In this document: in pieces, positions 26,056-32,336 of the stretch | Layout of the letters: every line of letters starts with the position of its first letter | Numbering within the stretch: the first letter of the stretch is position 1 | NCBI GenBank assembly: GCA_017617935.1 | Contig: JAFZVF010000043.1 | Span: 1 to 32,336 of the forward strand | DNA length: 32,336 nt | Direction of reading: 5' to 3' | From: Clostridiales bacterium | GTDB taxonomy: Bacteria; Bacillota; Clostridia; Saccharofermentanales; Saccharofermentanaceae | Program-made: the position numbers and the translations under genes | The notes under the pieces: model-generated | Told to the model about the DNA's origin: nothing | Databases searched by the model: none | The model's input: only the letters and a program-made list of their open reading frames with translations

Positions 26056-27657
26056 ATGCCCCGAGTATTTCTTGTAGAAGACGAAAGCACCATACGCAGC
26101 ACTTTGCGCGATACGGTACCGTGGGGGCAGCTCGGATATGAGTTCGTCGGCGAGGCGACCGACGGCGAGATGGCGCTTCCCCTGATCGGCACGACGCATC
26201 CGGACGTGCTCATCACCGACATCAAGATGCCCTTTATGGACGGACTTTCGCTTTCGAAGCTCGTCTTAAAGGAGTTTCCGAACACGAAGATAATCATCAT
26301 TTCGGGCTACGACGATTTTGAGTTCGCAAGACAGGCGATCGAGATCGGCGTGGAACAGTACCTGCTTAAGCCCATCACCAAGGCAAACCTCATGAAGGTC
26401 TTGCGCGAGGTGAAGGAGAAGATCGAGCAGGAGCAAGAGCAGAGAAATTACCAGGCGCAGTTTCAGAGGGACTCGCAGGAGTACGAGCAGTTCGCGAGAA
26501 AGAGCTTTATGGAGCAGGTCGTCGCGGGCAAGCTTTCGGTACAGCAGATCTATGAGGACGCGGGAAGGCTGGGCCTTGAGCTCAGGGCGCAGAGCTACTG
26601 CATCGCGCTGTTCTCTGCGATGGGCGAGACCTATTCGGATACGGACGCGAGGGTCAGGGAAGACCTTTTGGGGCACTTCATGAAGCATCCTGAATACTTG
26701 CTGATCCGCTGGAACCTGTCCACTTACATGCTCCTCATCATGGGCGAAAAGTCCAGGATGGACAGCTACATACAGAGCTGCATCGCGGCGATAACGAACA
26801 GGTACGGCGTTTATAACGGGCAAAAGCCGTGGTACGTCGCGGTCGGAATGACCGGCGGAAGGCTTTCCCAGCTGCCTGAATGCTACGAGGACGTATCGAG
26901 GCTTTGGGCTTACCGCTACATTCAGCCGGACACGCACGTGCTGACGGCTGACACCGTTAAGGCGCCTGCTGCGAAAAACACCAATTCGGGCATTGAGAGC
27001 TTTGACGTCAGCAAGTTCAATACGGACATGCTCCTGGAGATCATGAGGAGCGCCGCGCCAGAGGAAATCCCGAACGTCATCAGCGAGCTGCTTTTGGACA
27101 TAAGCGACGCGGTCGGATCGCAGCCTTTCTGCCACTACGTCATGCTGAACACGAGATTTACGGCGATACAGTTCGTGACCTCTTTGGGACTCAAGCAGGA
27201 AAAGCTTTTGGAGGGCGTGAGCTGCCCGGATCTGACCGAGCAGAATATCGAGCTGCAGGATCTTAGAAGATACATGAGCGAGTTCATGATGCAGGCGGTC
27301 AAGCTCCGCATAGCCAGCTCCGCGAACCGCTACAAGGACATTTTGAGCCGCGCGGTCGAGTACATCGATTCGCACTATTCCGATGAAAACCTGTCGCTCA
27401 ACATGGTCGCGAAAGAGGTCAACATCAGCGCGAACTATCTGTCCGCGGTCTTCAGCCAGGAAATGAAATCCACGTTCGTCGAGTACGTCACGACGAAGAG
27501 GATGGCGAAGGCGAAGGAGCTTTTGAGGACGACGGACAAGCATTCGGGAGAGATCGCGCTCGAGGTCGGATACAAGGATCCGCACTATTTCAGCTTCCTT
27601 TTCAAGAAGACGCAGGGCATGACCACGAGAGAATACCGCGCTGGAGGTAAGCACTGA
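26056..27657 (+). CDS. YesN-type response regulator with AraC DNA-binding domain
   Basis: A 533-residue transcriptional regulator. The receiver domain (1-120) has the acidic pocket (Glu8, Asp9, Glu10), phospho-acceptor Asp55 in LITDIKMPFMDG and Lys105 in LLKPI. A coiled-coil (115-150) and an unassigned middle region (150-425) follow. The C-terminal hundred residues are two AraC/XylS helix-turn-helices (SLNMVAKEVNISANYLSAVF; IALEVGYKDPHYFSFLFKK). Proteins of this type activate carbohydrate-uptake or hydrolase genes. AGGAGG precedes the ATG and a good promoter precedes that. The stop overlaps the kinase start by one base, so regulator and kinase are a cognate pair. The likely target is the uptake operon beginning at 31566, by inference. 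Confidence 0.95.
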   Translation: MPRVFLVEDESTIRSTLRDTVPWGQLGYEFVGEATDGEMALPLIGTTHPDVLITDIKMPFMDGLSLSKLVLKEFPNTKIIIISGYDDFEFARQAIEIGVEQYLLKPITKANLMKVLREVKEKIEQEQEQRNYQAQFQRDSQEYEQFARKSFMEQVVAGKLSVQQIYEDAGRLGLELRAQSYCIALFSAMGETYSDTDARVREDLLGHFMKHPEYLLIRWNLSTYMLLIMGEKSRMDSYIQSCIAAITNRYGVYNGQKPWYVAVGMTGGRLSQLPECYEDVSRLWAYRYIQPDTHVLTADTVKAPAAKNTNSGIESFDVSKFNTDMLLEIMRSAAPEEIPNVISELLLDISDAVGSQPFCHYVMLNTRFTAIQFVTSLGLKQEKLLEGVSCPDLTEQNIELQDLRRYMSEFMMQAVKLRIASSANRYKDILSRAVEYIDSHYSDENLSLNMVAKEVNISANYLSAVFSQEMKSTFVEYVTTKRMAKAKELLRTTDKHSGEIALEVGYKDPHYFSFLFKKTQGMTTREYRAGGKH

Positions 27658-29084
27658 TGAAGGGCAAAGTGAAGGAGACGACGATCTCCTCACAGATGCG
27701 CAAGCTCTTTTTGGGGCTCGCGGTCCTTATTTTCACGGTTTTCATCATAGAAGTCTTTACGATAGTCTACTACCAGTTCAGATACCAGCATTACATGCAC
27801 AACCTGACGACCGCGTCGGAATTCAACCAGGACTTCAAGCAGGACATCGACCTCAAGATGTACTACTACGTCATCGGGAGCAAGGAGTCGGAGGGCTTGC
27901 CGATGAAGGAGGTCGGGCAGGCGAAAAAGATCGCCACGGACCTGATATCGAGCACTTCCGACAAGGACAGCAAGCAGGCGATATCGAGCGTTATAGATCT
28001 TTGCGGGAACTTAGAGGACCAGATGCGCGAGATCGAGTTTACCGCGAGCTACGACCAGCGCCAGATCCAGCTTAAGAACAACATCTACGTCCTTACTTCC
28101 CTTATAGAAGAATACATGTACAAATACATATATTGTGAGGCGGTACTTCTCAACTCCCTCCAGGGCAGGATGAACGCCCAGCTCACGATCGGACTGATCC
28201 TGATGGTCGTTGGCGTGACGGTGCTTTTCGCGGGCCTGATGCAAAGGTCTGCGAGGATCTCCAGGTCCATCGCCGAGCCAATTGAAAGCCTGAGCAGCCG
28301 CGTCCAGGAGATCGGCGGCGGCGACCTTACGGTGAGAAAGCCCGTCGAATCGCAGGTGTATGAGGTCGGCGCGCTGAGCGAAGGCGTTGAGCAGATGGTC
28401 GAGCGCATGGGCACCCTGATGAAGGAGTCCACCGACAAGCAGGAGAGCCTGAGGCAGGCCGAGCTTGCGCTATTGCAGGCGCAGATAAACCCGCACTTCC
28501 TTTACAACACTTTGGATACGATAATCTGGCTCATCGAGGCCGGCAAGACGGAGGAAGCCGAGGAGATGGTCACCGACCTGTCGAGCTTTTTCAGGCATTC
28601 GCTGTCGAACGGCGAGGACGTCGTCACGCTTGAGGATGAGGAGAAGCAGATCCAGAGCTACCTTCAGATCCAGCAGTTCCGCTACAAGGACATCATGGAC
28701 TATTCGATCGACATCGATCCCGCGATAAAGGGAACGAGGCTGCCGAAGCTCACGATACAGCCTTTGGTCGAAAACGCGCTTTACCACGGCGTCAAACTCA
28801 AGCGCGCCAAGGGCTTGATCAAGGTTACGGGCAGGGCGGAAGGAGATGACATCGTCATAGTCGTCAGCGACACGGGCGCGGGCATGACGGAGGAACGCCT
28901 TGGCGAGCTTCGCGAAGGCTTGAAAAAGCGTGAAAGGGTTGGATTTGGCCTGTCCACGGTCGATGAGAGGCTCAAGCTCTTCTTCGGCGAGAAATACGGG
29001 CTTTCGATAGAGAGCACTGAAGGGGAAGGAACCGACGTGACCGTAAGGATACCCGGTTCAGGGAGGAATGCTGATGAAACGTAA
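27657..29084 (+). CDS. YesM-type (LytS-like) sensor histidine kinase
   Basis: A 475-residue membrane kinase. Helices at about 16-38 and 172-192 flank an extracellular sensor of some 130 residues. A HAMP linker (195-250) leads to the His_kinase family core with phospho-acceptor His280 in AQINPHFLYNTLD, then the ATPase domain with the N box PLVENALYHG, G1 box DTGAGM and GFGLSTVDERL. Sensors of this kind often read an external binding protein rather than ligand directly. The following gene, encoding just such a binding lipoprotein, overlaps the end of this one by 11 bases, which supports a three-part sensor. Confidence 0.95.
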   Translation: MKGKVKETTISSQMRKLFLGLAVLIFTVFIIEVFTIVYYQFRYQHYMHNLTTASEFNQDFKQDIDLKMYYYVIGSKESEGLPMKEVGQAKKIATDLISSTSDKDSKQAISSVIDLCGNLEDQMREIEFTASYDQRQIQLKNNIYVLTSLIEEYMYKYIYCEAVLLNSLQGRMNAQLTIGLILMVVGVTVLFAGLMQRSARISRSIAEPIESLSSRVQEIGGGDLTVRKPVESQVYEVGALSEGVEQMVERMGTLMKESTDKQESLRQAELALLQAQINPHFLYNTLDTIIWLIEAGKTEEAEEMVTDLSSFFRHSLSNGEDVVTLEDEEKQIQSYLQIQQFRYKDIMDYSIDIDPAIKGTRLPKLTIQPLVENALYHGVKLKRAKGLIKVTGRAEGDDIVIVVSDTGAGMTEERLGELREGLKKRERVGFGLSTVDERLKLFFGEKYGLSIESTEGEGTDVTVRIPGSGRNADET

Positions 29085-30060
29085 GATAGCCGCTGTATTG
29101 ACGGTCCTTTTATATAGCGTGTTTGCTTTGGCGGGATGCTCGAAGCCGGAGACCCCGAAAGAGGACGACCTGATAGTCATCGGAATGAGCCAGGTCGGCG
29201 CGGAGTCGGACTGGAGGCAGGCGGACACCGCTTCGATGAAGGCGGTCTTCACTGAAGCAAACGGATACAGGCTTCTTTTCGAGGACGCGAGGCAGGAGCA
29301 GGAAAACCAGTTCGTAGCGATCAGAAGGTTCATTCAGCAGAAGGTCGACTACATAGTCGTCATGCCTATAACGGAGGACGGCTGGGACGCGGTCCTCAAA
29401 GAGGCGAAGGACGCGGGGATCCCGGTCATCGTCGTTGACCGAATGGTAAACGTTAAGGACGAGAACCTTGTGACCGCGCACGTCGGCTCGGACTTCTATG
29501 CAGAGGGCAGGAAGGCGACCGATTGGATGAAGAAGAAGTATGCGGGCGCGGAGAAGGTCAACATAATCCACATCCAGGGAACGAAGGGCTCAACGCCTCA
29601 GATCGGCAGGACCGCCGCGCTTGACGACGCGGTCAAGTCCAGTCCCAACTGGAAGGTCATTGCGAGGATGGACGGCGACTTCACCGAGGCCAAGACGTAC
29701 GAGGTAATGAAGGAATACCTGTCGAACCGCGAGTCCCTGCCTGAGATCGACGTCGTTTACTGTGAGAACGACAACGAGGCATACGGCGCCATAAAGGCGC
29801 TTGAGGGCTTCGGCTACACCTGCGGCAAGGACGGCGTTTCGGTCATATCGTTTGACGCGACTTACAACGCGCTGGTCTATTGCCAGAAGGGAAAGCTCGC
29901 GCTGACCGTTGAGTGCAATCCGCTTTTGGGACCTCTGGTCGAGTCGGTCATCAAGACGATGCAAGAGGGCAAGGTGCCTGAAAAGAACCGCTACGTCGAG
30001 GAGACGGCCTTCCTTCCGGAAGACATCAACGAAGAGCTTCTCGCTTCGAGAAAATACTGA
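29074..30060 (+). CDS. Sugar-binding lipoprotein, probably a kinase accessory sensor
   Basis: A periplasmic-binding-protein fold of the CUT2/YtfQ-like class, 328 residues. Its lipobox is LAGC (Cys22). ATG 29074 is chosen over 29068 because GGGAGG then has normal spacing. Family landmarks include IGMSQVGAESDWRQA, the repeated VDYIVVMPITEDGWD and IPVIVVDR of the first lobe, NIIHIQGTKGSTPQIGR at the hinge and VVYCENDNEAYGAIKAL in the second. Its gene lies inside the regulator-kinase operon with no permease or ATPase, so it most likely presents sugar to the kinase, as known for XylFII-LytS in Clostridium. It resembles the protein at 31566, so both may bind the same or related sugars. Confidence 0.92.
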   Translation: MKRKIAAVLTVLLYSVFALAGCSKPETPKEDDLIVIGMSQVGAESDWRQADTASMKAVFTEANGYRLLFEDARQEQENQFVAIRRFIQQKVDYIVVMPITEDGWDAVLKEAKDAGIPVIVVDRMVNVKDENLVTAHVGSDFYAEGRKATDWMKKKYAGAEKVNIIHIQGTKGSTPQIGRTAALDDAVKSSPNWKVIARMDGDFTEAKTYEVMKEYLSNRESLPEIDVVYCENDNEAYGAIKALEGFGYTCGKDGVSVISFDATYNALVYCQKGKLALTVECNPLLGPLVESVIKTMQEGKVPEKNRYVEETAFLPEDINEELLASRKY

Positions 30061-30062
30061 TC

Positions 30063-31124
30063 TTAAGTGCTCTGACGCTCGGCGAGCTCCCACGGGAGCA
30101 CGAGCGAATGGGCCTTTTTCCCCTGAAGGATCGACAACAGGAGCCCTGCGGCTTCCGTTCCCATATGGCGTTTGTGGTGCCAGAGGGAAGTGACGGGAAC
30201 CGGGCTGATCCTGCTGTAATAGCTGTTGTCAAAGCTTGCGACGGCGATGTCTTCAGGCACTTTCTTTCCTATGTCGGTCAGGTATTTGATCAGGTGGTAC
30301 GCGATCTCGTCATTGTAGCAGATGACCGCGTCCGCAAGAGGCAGGTTTTCCTTCATTATCGTTGAAAGCATGGAGGTGTCCCTGCCGTCTATCAGCCTGC
30401 TCCTCTGGATCGAATCGTACCAAAAGATGCTGTGATCGGGCATGGAAAGCCCTGCGTCCCTTATCGCGCTCATCATGCCGCTGTAGCGCTCGGGACCCTG
30501 GATGTCGTCGCTCTTGAAGATGCCTCCGATGTTTTTGCGGCCCTTGTCGAGCAGGTATTTGGCAAGGCGGTAGCCACCGGCGTAATTGTCGTCGGTGACC
30601 GAAGGCAGGTAGGAGAGCTGGGGGTAATTGCCCTGGAAGAAGACGATCGGGATGCCCATCTTGTGGAGCGACTGGTACAGGTCCATGTTGGGATTGGGAA
30701 GGGCGGTCTTGGAGCCTTCGACGAGTATCCCGCCGACGGGGTGGCTTATCAGCTGCTGCAGGATCTCGCGCTCGGCCGAGACGCGGTTGAGCGTGGCGAA
30801 GGTCTGAAGGGTGTAGCCCCTGCTGCCTAAGACCGTCTCCATGTCGCGCAAGATGCCGGGGAAGATGTATTCATCCGTAAAAGAAGTAATTACCGCTATC
30901 TGCGCGTGAGACGAGAACCCCGTGTTGGCCGCGTAGTAGCCGCTTCCGCGCCTGCTGGTGATGAGCCCTTCCTGCTCTAAGTCGAGCATCGCGCGGCGCA
31001 CCGTCTGGCGGCTGACGCCGAACCTTGCGGTCAGCTCCCTCTCGCTTGGAAGCTTATATGAGTTGTTTTTTGCGTTGAGCATTACGCTTTCGCGCAAGAA
31101 TTGTGCCAAAACCTTGTATTTCAT
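30063..31124 (-). CDS. AraR-like repressor (GntR helix-turn-helix, LacI-type sensor)
   Basis: A 353-residue regulator. The N-terminal GntR winged helix (1-70) includes LPSERELTARFGVSRQTVRRA. A LacI/GalR-type sugar-binding domain follows (75-350), with IAVITSFTDEYIFPGILRDME, GILVEGSKTALPNPN, GIFKSDDIQGPERYSG and CYNDEIAYHLIKYL. This combination and several of these segments match the arabinose repressor AraR of Bacillus subtilis as I recall it, though the ligand need not be arabinose. It converges on the binding-protein gene with only two bases between stops. AGGAGG precedes the ATG. It is divergent from the uptake gene at 31566 and is a likely local repressor of it. A palindrome with a GTAC core lies 36 bases upstream of its start. 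Confidence 0.9.
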   Translation of the reverse strand: MKYKVLAQFLRESVMLNAKNNSYKLPSERELTARFGVSRQTVRRAMLDLEQEGLITSRRGSGYYAANTGFSSHAQIAVITSFTDEYIFPGILRDMETVLGSRGYTLQTFATLNRVSAEREILQQLISHPVGGILVEGSKTALPNPNMDLYQSLHKMGIPIVFFQGNYPQLSYLPSVTDDNYAGGYRLAKYLLDKGRKNIGGIFKSDDIQGPERYSGMMSAIRDAGLSMPDHSIFWYDSIQRSRLIDGRDTSMLSTIMKENLPLADAVICYNDEIAYHLIKYLTDIGKKVPEDIAVASFDNSYYSRISPVPVTSLWHHKRHMGTEAAGLLLSILQGKKAHSLVLPWELAERQST

Positions 31125-31159
31125 TGGATTTGAGCCTCCTTTCGGGCTTCGTTTGCGGT

Positions 31160-31167
31160 ATGTACAT
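31160..31167. promoter_or_regulatory. ATGTACAT palindrome, possible repressor operator
   Basis: An eight-base perfect palindrome with a GTAC centre lies between the repressor gene and its divergent neighbour. AraR operators in Bacillus have a GTACGTAC core (from memory ATTTGTACGTACAAAT), so the match is only partial. Autoregulation is an inference. Confidence 0.3.
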
Positions 31168-31262
31168 TTTGTAAAAAACCTAAAAAATCCACATTTTCAT
31201 TTTCATTTTCCAAGGGGATTTTTTTGGAAATTAACTTAGTTTTTCTGAAAAATCTGTAATTC

Positions 31263-31318
31263 GCTTTGGGCGGTTTTGGCATTTTCACATGACCAAAGCC
31301 GGGCGATTTGGCCGGGCG
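31263..31318. repeat. Inverted and direct repeats in the divergent intergenic region
   Basis: GCTTTGG (31263-31269) and CCAAAGC (31293-31299) are a perfect inverted repeat, and GCCGGGCG occurs twice in direct orientation (31298-31305, 31311-31318). They lie in the middle of the 441-base gap between repressor and uptake genes and could be regulator sites. No coding sequence is seen in this gap. Confidence 0.4.
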
Positions 31319-31434
31319 CAAAGTAAATTTTTCAACAAAACAGGTGTGGTTTTTGTAAGAAAACTAACAAATGCGGTTTTATTGTAGCAAACTGGTACGC
31401 TTTTTTCAAAGCACCTCAAAATTTGTATTGTTTA

Positions 31435-31534
31435 TTGAGTCAAAAGAGCCCGATCGGCATTGAACGGCTTTTGAGGTCAGGGCAAACTGTTGGCAAGAAA
31501 GCTGAGGCCGATTAGCGCCAAGGCTGAGACTCAA
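31435..31534 (+). ncRNA. Possible structured mRNA leader ahead of the uptake gene
   Basis: A 100-base stretch is closed by a perfect seven-base pair, TTGAGTC (31435-31441) with GACTCAA (31528-31534). Inside are a hairpin AAGAGCC (31444-31450) with GGCTTTT (31466-31472), a stem TTGGC (31490-31494) with GCCAA (31517-31521), and an alternative pair ATCGGC (31453-31458) with GCCGAT (31507-31512) that would cross them. A weak promoter (TTTTCA-17-TATTGT, -10 at 31425-31430) would start the RNA at about this point. It matches no riboswitch class that I recognise. Confidence 0.35.
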
Positions 31535-31565
31535 GAAACACATTTATGAAAGCGAGGAAAAAATT

Positions 31566-32336
31566 ATGAAGAAGTTTCTTGCGGTATTACTGACTGCTAC
31601 TGTCGGTTTGGTCATGGCTGGATGCAACAAGGCACCTACGCCCACCACAACAGCTGCTACAACAAAGGCTGCTGAAACCACAGCTGCTCCTGCCGGAGAC
31701 AAGGTCATCAAGGTTGGCATCATCAACAACGATCCTTCCGAGTCCGGCTATCGTACTGCAAACGTTGAGGACATGAAGAAGACGTTCACAAAAGAGAACG
31801 GCTATGACGCTCAGTTCTTCTACAGCCTTAAGAACGACGAGCAGATCGCTGCAGCTAAGAAGTTCGTTACTGACGAAGTTGATTATCTCCTTCTCTCAGC
31901 AGCTGGCACTTCCGGTTGGGATTCCGTTCTCCAGGACGCTAAGACCGCTGGCATCAAGGTCATCCTTTTCGACCGTACGATCGACGCTGACGCTTCACTC
32001 TATGAGGCTTCCATCGTATCCGACATGAGAAAAGAAGGCGACACGGCTATGGCTTGGCTCGTAGCTCAGAATCTCCCTGAGTACAAGATCATCCACATCC
32101 AGGGCGTTATGGGTTCATCCGCTCAGGTTGGCCGTTCCGGCGCTCTCGATGACACGGCTAAGGCTAAGGGCTGGACAATCGTTACACAGCAGACGGCTGA
32201 GTGGAACGCAGAGAAGGCACAGCAGATCGTTCAGGCAGTTATCGACAAGGGCGACAAGTTCAACGTTATCTATGCTGAGAACGACGATATGGCTAAGGGC
32301 GCTGTTGCAGCTCTCGACAAGGCTAACATCTCTCAC
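31566..32336 (+). CDS. ABC sugar-transport binding lipoprotein (3' end cut by window edge)
   Basis: The first 257 codons of a CUT2-type sugar-binding protein, open at the window end. A lipobox MAGC (Cys20) is followed by a Thr/Ala-rich tether (22-45) and the binding fold: IKVGIINNDPSESGYRTAN, VDYLLLSAAGTSGWD, KVILFDRTID, YKIIHIQGVMGSSAQVGRSG and NVIYAENDDMAKGAVAAL. It is clearly homologous to the protein encoded at 29074. GCGAGGA lies about eight bases ahead of the ATG. Its codons favour GCT, GTT and TCC more than the neighbouring regulators do, which fits high expression, as expected for a transport receptor. ATPase and permease genes would be expected just beyond the window. Control probably involves the AraR-like repressor and the YesN regulator. 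Confidence 0.93.
   Translation, partial: MKKFLAVLLTATVGLVMAGCNKAPTPTTTAATTKAAETTAAPAGDKVIKVGIINNDPSESGYRTANVEDMKKTFTKENGYDAQFFYSLKNDEQIAAAKKFVTDEVDYLLLSAAGTSGWDSVLQDAKTAGIKVILFDRTIDADASLYEASIVSDMRKEGDTAMAWLVAQNLPEYKIIHIQGVMGSSAQVGRSGALDDTAKAKGWTIVTQQTAEWNAEKAQQIVQAVIDKGDKFNVIYAENDDMAKGAVAALDKANISH

Noticed and set aside
26266..27693. 475-codon open frame on the minus strand
   Set aside because: It lies opposite the YesN gene, which has clear receiver and AraC domains; the antisense product is low-complexity Arg/Leu/Val and unsupported.
31435..31534. c-di-GMP-I riboswitch
   Set aside because: Only the GGGCAAAC piece matches; the second conserved block (GACGCAAAGCC-like) and the tetraloop receptor are not found.

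Overview
The window looks like the chromosome of an anaerobic, fibre-degrading member of the Clostridia (Bacillota), of roughly balanced GC by eye. The grounds are an A/G-rich Shine-Dalgarno before most genes, a greA-lysS pair, a heterodimeric ABC exporter of the Firmicutes type, YesN/YesM regulators, many lipoproteins and a family 9 cellulase carrying two CBM3 modules. Genus cannot be read from the window; a gut or rumen Oscillospiraceae-like organism is my inference. No tRNA, rRNA, CRISPR array or prophage was seen.

Region 1 (1-6551, minus strand) is housekeeping: lysS (cut by the window edge), greA, an IMP dehydrogenase of the Tritrichomonas-like subtype, a small coiled-coil/zinc-ribbon protein and glycogen phosphorylase. 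Region 2 (6722-19457, plus strand) is eight genes with gaps of at most 46 bases and several stop/start overlaps: a prepilin peptidase, an unknown polytopic membrane protein, an AI-2E-family transporter, three tandem paralogous membrane-anchored solenoid proteins (the first two with cytoplasmic zinc ribbons), a lipoprotein GH9 cellulase and a transglutaminase-like lipoprotein. I read this as a possible cell-surface system for plant-fibre attack and the most original part of the window. Region 3 (19493-23300) is a two-gene ABC exporter with its own promoter, an operator-like inverted repeat and a strong terminator.

Region 4 (23301-25936) is accessory in character: a PD-(D/E)XK nuclease-like gene preceded by three regularly spaced palindromes (period about 74 bases), then three GGGACT direct repeats that resemble an insertion-sequence end, and a lipoprotein of unknown function. 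Region 5 (25999-32336) is sugar sensing and uptake: a YesN response regulator, YesM-type sensor kinase and sugar-binding lipoprotein in one overlapping operon, a convergent AraR-like GntR/LacI repressor, and a second, partial sugar-binding lipoprotein preceded by a long leader that can fold.

Together the genes suggest a cell that attacks cellulose with a surface-tethered enzyme, senses released sugar through a binding protein-kinase-regulator relay, imports it with an ABC system whose first gene begins at 31566, and stores or mobilises glucan through glycogen phosphorylase. The functional links between regions are inference from gene order.
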